A stretch of 8,159 nt of DNA, taken from the NCBI GenBank assembly GCA_027625205.1, contig JAQBVZ010000024.1, forward strand, positions 1 through 8,159, written 5' to 3'. The stretch's first letter is position 1. Each line of letters starts with the position of its first letter. The notes beneath the pieces were generated by a model, which made no database searches, was not told the DNA's origin, and saw only the letters and a program-made list of their open reading frames with translations. Positions 1-6,092 of this stretch are shown one piece after another. The DNA is from Chloroflexota bacterium. GTDB taxonomy: Bacteria; Chloroflexota; Dehalococcoidia; Lucifugimonadales; Australimonadaceae. A program made the position numbers and the translations under genes.

Positions 1-87
1 TGGGATCTGCTTCTCATCTGGTCTTACCCGTATGGTACCTTCCCCCGTGCACTGAGTTCTGACAGAACCCCGCAATTTGGTGAATAG
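1..87 (+). CDS. Possible C-terminal tail of an upstream gene (partial)
   Basis: Frame 1 is open from the first base to a TAG at 85-87, giving 28 codons that begin WDLLLIWSYPYG and end in TPQFGE. The other two plus frames stop earlier, near 55 and 60. The start is hydrophobic and aromatic, as at the end of a membrane protein, but I do not recognise a family. An open frame this short can occur by chance. It is kept only because it enters from the window edge and ends about 60 bp before the next gene on the same strand. Confidence 0.27.
   Translation, partial: WDLLLIWSYPYGTFPRALSSDRTPQFGE
56..68. promoter_or_regulatory. 13-bp palindrome, possible operator
   Basis: GTTCTGACAGAAC is a perfect inverted repeat with 6-base arms around one central base. 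It lies 80 bp upstream of the hydroxylase start and about 23 bp before a lone -10-like TATACA (92-97) that has no matching -35. It could be an operator for the downstream gene. It overlaps the end of the possible upstream reading frame, and a repeat this short can arise by chance. Confidence 0.22.
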
Positions 88-148
88 CGGGTATACAACG
101 AGTGGAGCCAGCCGCTACCATGCGTAGACCTTCTACCTAGGCCCAAAG

Positions 149-712
149 ATGATTACCCCTATTATTCTGTTTGCTGTTGCCTTTACCGGCTTTCTGGTCT
201 ACGCAAGCTTTTTTGAATGGACGGTGCACAGGTATGCAATGCATCGTCCCGTCCCGTTAATTCATACGCAGTTCTTTTTCAAAGGTCACACGTTTGACCA
301 CCCCCGCACCTACGCGGGGGACGATTCGTATCTGGTTGGCGATCGTCCTCATGACGACCTGACGCTGGGCTGGTCAGCGGTCGTCCCCACTCTCCTTCAC
401 ACGCCGGTACTCATAGCCCTTGCCGTGTGGCTGAGCGTTCCAGTCGCCGCAGGAATGCTCGGGGCATTCGTGTTCTATGGGTTCTTCTATGAATACCTGC
501 ACTACAGCATGCACGTCCCTAAAGACAGGTGCTTTGAAAACACTTGGGTATTCAAATGGCTAAATAACCACCACCTTCAGCACCACCGCAAGCACAACAG
601 CAACCTGAACGTGCTGCTCCCCTTCGCGGATTACATCATGCGAACGCGTCGCACACTGAGCGGTGGCAAGCGCCCTAGCGCACAGCCCACACTGGCTGCC
701 GACGCCACCTAA
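149..712 (+). CDS. Fatty acid hydroxylase / sterol desaturase superfamily protein
   Basis: Encodes a 187-residue integral membrane di-iron oxygenase-like protein. Visible histidine clusters are HRYAMH (H27, H32), H39 with GHTFDH (H47, H51), HYSMH (H118, H122) and HHLQHHRKH (H141, H142, H145, H146, H149). Their order and spacing match the fatty acid hydroxylase superfamily, where they bind two irons at the membrane face. Hydrophobic segments at about residues 3-22 and 78-117 fit membrane spans. The C-terminal NVLLPFADYIMRTR resembles the conserved end of the family, where a short 'P..D...GT' motif follows the last His box. The length suits the short bacterial members. Members hydroxylate or desaturate lipids, sterols or carotenoids; which applies here cannot be told. 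The ATG has only a weak ribosome-binding site (TAGG near 138), but no better in-frame start precedes the first His box. It appears monocistronic, followed by a hairpin. Confidence 0.88.
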   Translation: MITPIILFAVAFTGFLVYASFFEWTVHRYAMHRPVPLIHTQFFFKGHTFDHPRTYAGDDSYLVGDRPHDDLTLGWSAVVPTLLHTPVLIALAVWLSVPVAAGMLGAFVFYGFFYEYLHYSMHVPKDRCFENTWVFKWLNNHHLQHHRKHNSNLNVLLPFADYIMRTRRTLSGGKRPSAQPTLAADAT

Positions 713-738
713 ACGCGCAACCTCTCCCCCATCAACAA

Positions 739-763
739 TACGGCACCCATAAAGGGTGCCGTA
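739..763. terminator. Hairpin terminator between convergent genes
   Basis: TACGGCACCC (739-748) pairs perfectly with GGGTGCCGTA (754-763) across a 5-base ATAAA loop. It begins 27 bp after the hydroxylase stop and lies on the far side of the minus-strand regulator remnant, so it could serve both. There is no strong T-tract on the plus side (CGTGTGT follows). The minus side reads TATTGTTG. The stem is convincing, but intrinsic termination efficiency is uncertain. Confidence 0.55.
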
Positions 764-829
764 CGTGTGTCCAATGCGAGAGAAGCTACCAATTCTCACC
801 TGTATGTCTAAGTCTTGCTCATTGCCAAC

Positions 830-1245
830 TCACGATTCCGCAGGCTCATTGCCCAACAAGCGGTATCCCCTACGGAACACGGTTGATATCCCTGGGTGGC
901 CAAGTTCTCTCAGCTTGCTCCTGAGGCGATAGACGTACACGTCAACCATTCTGAGGGTCCCTGCCCCTCTTGCCATATGCCCTTCTGGAGTTCCTCCCGG
1001 GAGACCACGCGGTCGCAATTCCCCGCAAGCGTAGAGAGTAACGCTATCTCTCGAGGCGCCAGTCGAAGCGACCGGTCCATATAGGTGACTACACCTATGA
1101 ACGGGTCTATCTGGAGAGTTTCCACATCTTCTACCATGGCGTCCTCGTTATATGGCAACTGGTACGTAGAGCGAATCCTGCGGCCGCCTATTTTCAGCCT
1201 TACTAAGACAGATACTAAGAGAGAGATGTTCCAGCGTAATTTCAT
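830..1245 (-). pseudogene. Frameshifted receiverless OmpR/PhoB-type winged-helix regulator
   Basis: Two overlapping minus-strand frames each encode half of one response-regulator DNA-binding domain. The first (1245 down to about 967) gives the family pattern LRLAPREIALLSTLAG, then VVSREELQKGIW. The second (about 963 down to 830) continues with LRMVDVYVYRLRSKLREL, then ISTVFRRGYRLLG, the recognition helix and C-terminal wing. The frames join if one base is restored in the C-run at 964-967, and the repaired gene is exactly 138 codons plus stop. No receiver domain is encoded: only about 45 residues precede the winged helix, part of which (VLVRLKIGGRRIR) looks like a linker remnant. No good ribosome-binding site precedes the ATG. 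Most likely this is a decaying gene. A sequencing or assembly indel in a homopolymer, or less likely a real recoding event, would give the same picture. In the broken state the product would lack the recognition helix. Confidence 0.74.
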
Positions 1246-1317
1246 AGGTGTTGCGGCTTTATGAACATCGTGTAACGTGAATATTTCCCTTATATGACAA
1301 TGTGCGGCGTCCTCCTG

Positions 1318-1347
1318 TGGTCAGCTACACGCCGATAGCGCTACAAT
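1318..1347 (+). promoter_or_regulatory. Candidate sigma-70-type promoter for the tandem hydrolases
   Basis: TGGTCA (1318-1323, 4 of 6 matches to TTGACA) and TACAAT (1342-1347, 5 of 6 matches to TATAAT) are separated by 18 bp. The predicted start, near 1354, leaves a short leader containing the strong AGGGAGGG site. The -35 lies inside a perfect inverted repeat, CGGCGT (1305-1310) and ACGCCG (1329-1334), so it could be an operator-controlled promoter. Predicted from motifs only. Confidence 0.42.
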
Positions 1348-1377
1348 GCCGCCCTCAGATCAGACAGGGAGGGTTTC

Positions 1378-2244
1378 ATGCCTGACATTTCCAAGTATCA
1401 ACAGTTCATTGACCTCACCAGCACACGCACCCGGTACTACGAGGCGGGCTCCGGCTCCAACCACCTCATCCTCATCCATGGCATGGGTGTAGCAACGTCC
1501 GCAAGCAGCTACCGGTTCATCCTGGGTGCTCTTGCCAAGACCCATCACGTCTATGCCATAGACATGCCGGGCTTTGGCATGAGCACCCGTACTATTGAGG
1601 AGGGCCCCACCTTTGACATGGCCGTGGACCAGGTGCGGGAGTTCATGGACGCCAAGGGCATTGAAAAGGCTAGCTTCATTGGCCACAGCTTGGGCGGGTG
1701 GGTTTCAGCCATCCTTTCTTACGAAAGTCCGCAGCGAGTCAACAAGCTGGTGATGATGTGCTCCGCAGGCATGAACGTTCCCCCCTCACCCGATATCAGC
1801 ACGGAGAAGATTCCATCGCTTGAAGAGATAGAAGAAGAGATCCGGAAGGGCTTCAAAGACAAGTCTCGGCTCCCAGACGACACGGAACTACGAGCGATGG
1901 CGACCGAGACAAAGGCAGTCGTTGACCAACCGGGAGCGCTCCACAGTCTGGACCCATGGCTGCACCAGATGAAGACGCCCAACGTCCGTAAACGTTACCT
2001 GCTCCAACGCCGTCTCAGCGCCATCAAAGCGCCAACGTTGGTGATGTGGGGAGAGGGCGACTTCATGGACCCGTACCCTACGTGGACTGAGGAGTACGCA
2101 TCGCTGAAAGGCGAGATGTCCAAGTCCAGCAAGCCCTGGGTGATTCCCAACGCTTGCTACGTGGTAATGCCCACGGGGCACTATCCGCTGTGGGAACAGC
2201 CCGCCGAGACTCTGGCGCTGCTCAACGAGTTCTTGGCGAGCTAG
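1378..2244 (+). CDS. Alpha/beta hydrolase
   Basis: A 288-residue alpha/beta hydrolase fold enzyme, presumably cytoplasmic since no signal peptide is seen. The oxyanion-hole motif HGMG is at residues 34-37. IDMPGFGMS (61-69) is the usual strand-4 region. The nucleophile elbow GHSLGG puts the catalytic serine at S104. GEGDFMDP supplies the acid, most likely D228, and PTGHYPLWEQP the histidine H268. Residues about 135-175 form a charged, Glu/Lys-rich lid. The overall style is that of C-C bond hydrolases, esterases or epoxide/haloalkane-type enzymes. The triad uses Asp and a canonical Ser, which favours ester or C-C hydrolysis over dehalogenation. The ATG is preceded by a strong AGGGAGGG (1366-1373). 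The next gene, also a hydrolase, starts 79 bp downstream on the same strand and is probably co-transcribed. The substrate is unknown. Confidence 0.9.
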   Translation: MPDISKYQQFIDLTSTRTRYYEAGSGSNHLILIHGMGVATSASSYRFILGALAKTHHVYAIDMPGFGMSTRTIEEGPTFDMAVDQVREFMDAKGIEKASFIGHSLGGWVSAILSYESPQRVNKLVMMCSAGMNVPPSPDISTEKIPSLEEIEEEIRKGFKDKSRLPDDTELRAMATETKAVVDQPGALHSLDPWLHQMKTPNVRKRYLLQRRLSAIKAPTLVMWGEGDFMDPYPTWTEEYASLKGEMSKSSKPWVIPNACYVVMPTGHYPLWEQPAETLALLNEFLAS

Positions 2245-2310
2245 CGATTGCCACGCTTGACCGTCCCAATGCCTAGTGCTACCGTTCCAGCCACGTTATG
2301 ATCGATATAC

Positions 2311-2317
2311 GAGGAGG
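2311..2317 (+). promoter_or_regulatory. Strong ribosome-binding site fixing the start at 2324
   Basis: GAGGAGG ends 6 bases before the ATG at 2324. An upstream in-frame ATG at 2276 has no such site and would add 16 residues (rich in Arg and Tyr) that do not look like the start of this fold. The start at 2324 is therefore preferred. Confidence 0.8.
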
Positions 2318-2323
2318 CGAGTA

Positions 2324-3286
2324 ATGGCGTTGACCGATGAAGGTATGATTCACATTCCTGGCGTTGCCAGCAGGTGGGTGCGACTGGCAAATGGGTCCAA
2401 GGCCCACTACATCACCGCGGGAGACACGGGACCGTCCGTGGTGCTGCTCCACGGTGGCATCCAAGGTTCTTCGGGAATGGCTGGTTGGGGCCGCTGGATG
2501 GTGCCTCACCTGGCCTCCCAGGGCTTTCGCGTTTACGCGCCTGACCAACCTGGCTTTGGGCTGGCTGACACGGACGAGGAGTACTGGCCCCACAACGCGG
2601 TGCTGACCCATGTGCAGTTCGTAAAGGACTTTGTGGACGCAATGTGCCTGGACAAGTTCCACATAGCGGGGAACTCCATGGGCGCCACCAATACCTCTCA
2701 CTTCGTTTGCACGTACCCTGAACTGGTCCTCAGCTTCATCCTGATTGCAACCTACCTCCAGCCTGAGCTTGGCCTTGACCCAGACGGCTCCAAGCGCGCA
2801 GGGTTAGGCGGCATTGTCATCCCACCCTGGGACGGTACCGCAAAGGGCATGGGGGACTTGATGAGCCTCATCATTGTCCGCAATGAGGTGATCAGTGAAG
2901 ACCTCAAAGAGATGCGAGCGCTGATGGGCAACCGACAGAAGCAGGCTTACCAGGCATACGTCAAGGGACGCGACCGGATATTGGCTGACCCCAACCTCCG
3001 GCAGAAGTTCATGCTCAAGGGCCGCCTGGACACGCTAACCATCCCTGCTATCTACCTCTACGGCCTGGAAGACGTGCTCATTCCGGTAACCGCTGGCTAT
3101 GAGCAGGAGGAGTACCTGCCCAACATCAAGTTCTACTACCCGGAGAAGACCGGGCACCAGGGTCAGACAGACACTCCAGATCTGCACAATGAGGTGTTTG
3201 CGGAGTTCTTCAAGAACGGCAAGCTCTCACCTGACCTGGAAAAGCGGGCTGGCGTCTCCACCAGGACCAAGACCGCTGCCGGATAG
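2324..3286 (+). CDS. Alpha/beta hydrolase, meta-cleavage-product hydrolase-like
   Basis: A 320-residue alpha/beta hydrolase from the preferred start. LLHGGIQGSSG (41-51) is the oxyanion-hole region. PDQPGFGLAD (73-82) follows. The elbow GNSMGA (116-121) gives nucleophile S118; GNSMG is the form typical of C-C hydrolases acting on meta-cleavage products of aromatic ring opening (BphD/XylF-type). YGLEDVLIP (246-254) supplies D250, and KTGHQGQTDTP (275-285) supplies H278. At 320 residues it is somewhat longer than the usual 280-290, mainly from a longer lid (about 150-235) and a basic tail. It follows the other plus-strand hydrolase by 79 bp. No ring-cleavage dioxygenase or other aromatic-pathway gene is in the window, so a role in aromatic degradation is inference from family resemblance. 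A perfect hairpin terminator begins 20 bases past the stop. Confidence 0.9.
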   Translation: MALTDEGMIHIPGVASRWVRLANGSKAHYITAGDTGPSVVLLHGGIQGSSGMAGWGRWMVPHLASQGFRVYAPDQPGFGLADTDEEYWPHNAVLTHVQFVKDFVDAMCLDKFHIAGNSMGATNTSHFVCTYPELVLSFILIATYLQPELGLDPDGSKRAGLGGIVIPPWDGTAKGMGDLMSLIIVRNEVISEDLKEMRALMGNRQKQAYQAYVKGRDRILADPNLRQKFMLKGRLDTLTIPAIYLYGLEDVLIPVTAGYEQEEYLPNIKFYYPEKTGHQGQTDTPDLHNEVFAEFFKNGKLSPDLEKRAGVSTRTKTAAG

Positions 3287-3305
3287 AGCATACTGAAATG
3301 CAAGC

Positions 3306-3336
3306 AAAAGGCCCCCTTCTGTGAAGGGGGCCTTTT
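3306..3336. terminator. Bidirectional intrinsic terminator
   Basis: A perfect 14-bp stem, AAAAGGCCCCCTTC (3306-3319) with GAAGGGGGCCTTTT (3323-3336), closes a 3-base loop. The GC-rich core is flanked by A4 on one side and T4 on the other, so it reads as a rho-independent terminator on both strands. It starts 20 bases after the plus-strand hydrolase stop and lies 18 bases past the minus-strand hydrolase stop, exactly between two convergent units. Confidence 0.93.
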
Positions 3337-3354
3337 CTAATAGATGAAATGAAC

Positions 3355-4221
3355 TCAGGAAGCCAGAAAGCCGCCGCCGCTACCTTGCTCGCGAGCCGCC
3401 CACTTGCCTGCCTCCACCGCTGTGAGGAAGTCTGACACTGTTCTGTTGAACAGGTCAGGTTCCTCCAAGTTGACCGCGTGGCCGCTCTGGGGGACCACCA
3501 CCAGTCCGGAGCTTGGAATGCAGCGCTTCATGAATATGCCCGGCTCCAGGCATGGGTCATCCTCATCACCCACAACAATCAACGTGGGCACTGTAAGGGC
3601 GCGCATCTCCTTCTCGAAGGTGAGTATCGGTTGCCTTTCAGCCTGGACGCCACGAAAGGTCAACGCGGAGCCTTGGGCTGAGTGAGCAAAGAAGAGGTCT
3701 GCAAACTCTTGCCAGCCCGTGTAGTCCTTCCGCATGAGTTGTACACGGGTGGTGCCCTTCACATAGTCTTCAAGGCCGCGCATGCCGTCTCTGTCCAGTA
3801 TGTCCGCATAACCATTGGCCTGCTCCTTGAAGCGTGCGGGGTCTGTTGCGCCCGTGCCCGCGCCGGCCACAATCAGCGACGTCGCCATCTCCGGGTGCCG
3901 CAGCCCAAAGACCAGGGTGGTGGAGCCACCCATGGACAGTCCACCAACGTGCGCCTTCTCAATGTTGAGCCCTTTCATAAGCTGGTAGAGGTCTTCCACT
4001 GCTTGGTCCTGGGAATAGGCGGATACGTCCTCCGGCACGTCTGAAGGCGGATACCCACGGGCGTTGTACGTGATAACACGGTAGCGACGGGAGAAATAGT
4101 GCACTTGCTGTTTCCAACTCTCCGCGCTGCCCGCAAACTCGTGAGCCCATATCAAGGGGAAGCCGCTGCCGGACTCCGAGTACTCAATGTTGACGCCGTT
4201 CACGGAGACATGGGACATCAT
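3355..4221 (-). CDS. Alpha/beta hydrolase, second gene of a minus-strand pair
   Basis: A 288-residue alpha/beta hydrolase. WAHEFAGSAESW (25-36) holds the oxyanion-hole region, with AHEF in place of the common HGxG. ITYNARGYPPSD (50-61) follows. The elbow GLSMGG (94-99) gives nucleophile S96. VVGDEDDPCLEPG (216-228) contains the acid, most likely D221, and PQSGHAVNLEEP (244-255) the histidine H248. This pattern is typical of 3-oxoadipate enol-lactonase or esterase-like members, but the exact reaction is not readable. The C-terminus is a Gly/Ser-rich tail (GSGGGFLAS) beyond the fold. GGGAGAGAGG on the minus strand (4225-4234) lies 3 bases before the first ATG and 6 before the second (4218), so translation may start at 4218 instead. 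The P-loop/DRTGG gene ends 43 bp upstream on the same strand, suggesting one operon. Confidence 0.9.
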   Translation of the reverse strand: MMSHVSVNGVNIEYSESGSGFPLIWAHEFAGSAESWKQQVHYFSRRYRVITYNARGYPPSDVPEDVSAYSQDQAVEDLYQLMKGLNIEKAHVGGLSMGGSTTLVFGLRHPEMATSLIVAGAGTGATDPARFKEQANGYADILDRDGMRGLEDYVKGTTRVQLMRKDYTGWQEFADLFFAHSAQGSALTFRGVQAERQPILTFEKEMRALTVPTLIVVGDEDDPCLEPGIFMKRCIPSSGLVVVPQSGHAVNLEEPDLFNRTVSDFLTAVEAGKWAAREQGSGGGFLAS

Positions 4222-4264
4222 CTACCTCTCTCCCTATGGAATGTACGAGACAGCGGAGCAACGC

Positions 4265-5278
4265 TTACGGGGCAGTTATCGCGGCTTCCAGGGCATCCCA
4301 GTCCAGGCATTCCGTCAGCACTTCAGCAAAGCGCTCCGCTTTGGCGGGATGGTGGACGTTCACGTGGTCTTGGAGGGACTCCAACGCCTCTTCCGTGGCA
4401 ATTGTATCTGTATTCACTGCCAGCAGGGGCACCTCTTCATCCTGCGCCCGCTGGTAGACATACTGGGCAGGCTCAGCGCCGCCGGTCAACACAATACAAG
4501 CCGGGGTGCAACTGAGGGCGGCCATGGCAATGTCAGGCCGGTTGGCACGGACAATCACAGCCTGATTGGGGAAGCGATTAAAGTAGTTCACTCCCCACTC
4601 CAGGATGAGGCCACCTATCAGGAAGTGTTCAATAAGCACGTCATCATAAGGGGAGACGTAGAACTTGCCTCCCAGGTGCTCCGCCACCTGAGCGAGTGAG
4701 GGCGCCAGCAGCCTCCGTTCTTCAGGGACGGTCCCTATCACGGACACGCCAGCGGCCTGAAGCGATGGCACGAGGCTCTCATGTGCGTCATGGCCTGCGT
4801 ACCGGGTGCGACGATTCCCCACCACGCCGCGCAACGCGTCCCCAAAAGCTTCCCGCCACGCCGCAGCGGTCTCGGCTCCGTCTGAACGACTGTAAGGCAG
4901 GACACCCAGCACCACTGCGCCCAAACGCTGCGCCAGTTGGGCTGAGGCAGCAACCTTGCCGCCGTCAGCATCCGTACGTGGCAGGCCGTCCACAACAACC
5001 ACATCCACGCCCGAGGCCAGCGCTTCAATCTCTTTGGCGATGGCGTCCATCTGACCTGACGTGAGCTGACCGTCACTCGCCATCACCGGGGCAGCGTCAG
5101 TCGCCACGCCGGTGATTTGCGCAAACAACGCTGTGGTGCCTGAGGGGTCGCCATTAAGGAAAGCGGGCTTCACCAGAGCCACTGACTTGCCTGCGCGACG
5201 CCATACGACAGCTAAAGCTGCTGACACCGCGGTGGCCCCTGTACCCGGCTGCTGGCCTGCAATGTATAGCACTGTCAT
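4265..5278 (-). CDS. BioD-like P-loop protein with DRTGG-like C-terminal domain
   Basis: A 337-residue cytoplasmic protein laid out like the N-terminal part of long-form phosphate acetyltransferases or stand-alone 'phosphotransacetylase-family' P-loop proteins. The N-terminal domain has a dethiobiotin-synthetase-like NTPase fold: GQQPGTGAT (8-16) in the Walker A position, a strand VALVKP (33-38), the Walker B-like VDVVVVDGLP (91-100), and LGAVVLGVLPYS (119-130). About residues 205-310 match the DRTGG-type region: YDDVLIEHFLIGG, then AVIVRANRPDI, CIVLTGG, and VPLLAVNTDTIATEEALESL. The catalytic acetyltransferase domain of Pta is absent, so it should not make acetyl phosphate itself. A sensing or regulatory role is a guess. 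The Walker A lysine is replaced by alanine (A15), which makes classic ATP hydrolysis doubtful. There is no clear ribosome-binding site before the ATG, yet no better start exists. The hydrolase 43 bp downstream is probably in the same operon. Confidence 0.85.
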   Translation of the reverse strand: MTVLYIAGQQPGTGATAVSAALAVVWRRAGKSVALVKPAFLNGDPSGTTALFAQITGVATDAAPVMASDGQLTSGQMDAIAKEIEALASGVDVVVVDGLPRTDADGGKVAASAQLAQRLGAVVLGVLPYSRSDGAETAAAWREAFGDALRGVVGNRRTRYAGHDAHESLVPSLQAAGVSVIGTVPEERRLLAPSLAQVAEHLGGKFYVSPYDDVLIEHFLIGGLILEWGVNYFNRFPNQAVIVRANRPDIAMAALSCTPACIVLTGGAEPAQYVYQRAQDEEVPLLAVNTDTIATEEALESLQDHVNVHHPAKAERFAEVLTECLDWDALEAAITAP

Positions 5279-5321
5279 GGCTGGACTTTCACTGGTCTTC
5301 TCAAGAGATGCATGAGGGACC

Positions 5322-5362
5322 GCTGGCGGGGCCAGTATATACCAGCCAGCTTGCCCGCAGAA
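5322..5362 (-). promoter_or_regulatory. Candidate promoter/operator for the DRTGG-hydrolase operon
   Basis: Reading on the minus strand, TATACT (5339-5334) makes a good -10, with a weak TTCTGC (5362-5357) at 17-bp spacing as -35. The -10 overlaps the palindrome GTATATAC (5335-5342). It is bracketed by the inverted repeat GCTGGC (5322-5327) and GCCAGC (5345-5350), which could bind a dimeric regulator. The leader would be about 50 nt. Motif-based only. Confidence 0.33.
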
Positions 5363-5381
5363 ACGGCAGGAAGCCTCTGTT

Positions 5382-5394
5382 CACAACGTTTGTG
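5382..5394. repeat. Short inverted repeat in the divergent intergenic region
   Basis: CACAA (5382-5386) and TTGTG (5390-5394) flank a CGT centre. The repeat lies between the minus-strand DRTGG operon and the plus-strand prepilin genes. It has the size of a regulator half-site pair, but short arms make chance likely. Confidence 0.2.
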
Positions 5395-5481
5395 CACCAT
5401 GGGACTGTTGTAATAGGCCCTTCGGACGGTAGAGTCGGACATGGGAAACCCTATGCTATAGCGGGGAATTGGGACTGCTGA

Positions 5482-5511
5482 CTGCGACTGCGAATGCGAA
5501 TGCGAATGCGT
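5482..5511 (+). repeat. Hexanucleotide tandem repeat overlapping prepilin start codons
   Basis: Five consecutive 6-base units follow each other: CTGCGA, CTGCGA, ATGCGA, ATGCGA, ATGCGT. The last three each provide an in-frame ATG (5494, 5500, 5506), so the predicted protein begins Met-Arg-Met-Arg-Met-Arg. Because the unit is two codons long, gain or loss of copies would not change the frame. It would change how many start codons are offered and the leader length. Confidence 0.85.
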
Positions 5512-5907
5512 GACGATATGAAACGCTGGCTACAACGACATACCCTCCAAGGCCAACGCGGCGGGGTCCTGCTGGAAGCGCTGATTGCCGTAACCCTGCT
5601 GAGTTCCGTGCTCACCATGGCAGTCCAGAGCTCCGCCACGGGAAGTAGGGCCGTAAGCACGGTCCATGAGCTGAACACGGCCCAAAACATTGCCCGCTCC
5701 CAGTTGGAATACGCGCTCAATGAGGCCTATTGCGCGCCTCCTTGCAGCTACACCTCCATTGCCGTGCCAACGGGGTTCTCTGTAACAGCAGAAGCTGAGG
5801 TTTTTCCAGGAGGCGATGCCAACATAGAGTACGTGCAGGTGACAGTGTCTAGCGCCGTCACCGCAGAGGAGCTCATACAAATTCAGGGCGTGAAGGCCAA
5901 CAGATGA
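5494..5907 (+). CDS. Type IV prepilin-like minor pseudopilin (GspI-like)
   Basis: A 137-residue prepilin. A basic leader (Arg/Lys-rich, residues 1-23) ends in glycine. It is followed by GVLLEALIAVTLLSSVLTMA, in which a glutamate sits at +5 after the predicted cleavage (G23|G24, E28), as prepilin peptidase and pilus assembly require. The +1 residue is Gly rather than the usual Phe. The helix continues as NTAQNIARSQLEYAL, characteristic of GspI/PilV-like minor pilins. The rest is a short beta-rich globular part with a possible disulfide (C80, C84) and a C-terminal VKANR. Start choice is uncertain: ATGs at 5494, 5500, 5506 and 5518 are all in frame, none has a good ribosome-binding site, and 5518 would leave a 15-residue leader. 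The stop overlaps the next prepilin start by 4 nt (ATGA), implying translational coupling. Assembly ATPase and peptidase genes are not in the window. Confidence 0.8.
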   Translation: MRMRMRDDMKRWLQRHTLQGQRGGVLLEALIAVTLLSSVLTMAVQSSATGSRAVSTVHELNTAQNIARSQLEYALNEAYCAPPCSYTSIAVPTGFSVTAEAEVFPGGDANIEYVQVTVSSAVTAEELIQIQGVKANR

Positions 5908-6092
5908 ACCCCATAACTTGGATAGCAAACAAACGGCTTCCAGTTGGCCAGACGGGCTTCACTTTGCTGGAGACCCTGGTGGGCCTGAGCATCATGATAG
6001 GCCTCAGTTCTGCGCTGGTGGGCTCCCTCTATCAAATGAACGGGACCGCCTCTCGCGGTTCCGCTCAAGCCAATCAACAATCAGATTGGTGA
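5904..6092 (+). CDS. Truncated prepilin-like protein (GspJ-like N-terminus)
   Basis: Only 62 residues. A leader ending VGQTG is followed by FTLLETLVGLSIMIGLSSALVG, a textbook prepilin segment: cleavage G18|F19, glutamate E23 at +5, then a hydrophobic helix. After LYQMNGTASRGSAQANQQ the frame ends at TGA (6090-6092), so almost no globular domain is made. GspJ/PulJ-like minor pilins normally run to roughly 150-250 residues. In the frame of 5918, the DNA continues open to 6208 with LVRETSSSTTRTFD, which is loosely like the region after the helix in such pilins. A frameshift near 6075-6090 is therefore possible, but this tail also stops soon, so the gene looks decayed or 3'-deleted. It overlaps the upstream prepilin by ATGA. 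A genuinely short pilin is the alternative. Confidence 0.62.
   Translation: MNPITWIANKRLPVGQTGFTLLETLVGLSIMIGLSSALVGSLYQMNGTASRGSAQANQQSDW

Noticed and set aside
1360..1686. 108-codon minus-strand open frame covering the hydrolase start and promoter
   Set aside because: Shadow of the first hydrolase's N-terminal coding region; no recognisable features.
2257..2285. TTGACC plus TACCGT as a separate promoter for the second hydrolase
   Set aside because: The spacing is 17 bp but the -10 matches only 3 of 6 positions; co-transcription with the first hydrolase is simpler.
2276..2323. Longer start for the second hydrolase
   Set aside because: The ATG at 2276 lacks a ribosome-binding site, while GAGGAGG precisely precedes the ATG at 2324.
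3682..4044. 120-codon plus-strand open frame inside the minus-strand hydrolase
   Set aside because: Overlaps the catalytic core of an intact hydrolase on the other strand, with no family resemblance and no ribosome-binding site.
4187..4699. 170-codon plus-strand open frame antisense to the DRTGG protein
   Set aside because: Lies almost wholly opposite a well-supported gene, shows no recognisable domain, and has the composition expected of a mirror frame of GC-rich coding sequence.
5471..5511. CRISPR-like or iteron-like array
   Set aside because: The repeat unit is only 6 bp with no spacers, so it is a microsatellite-like tandem repeat, not an array or origin.
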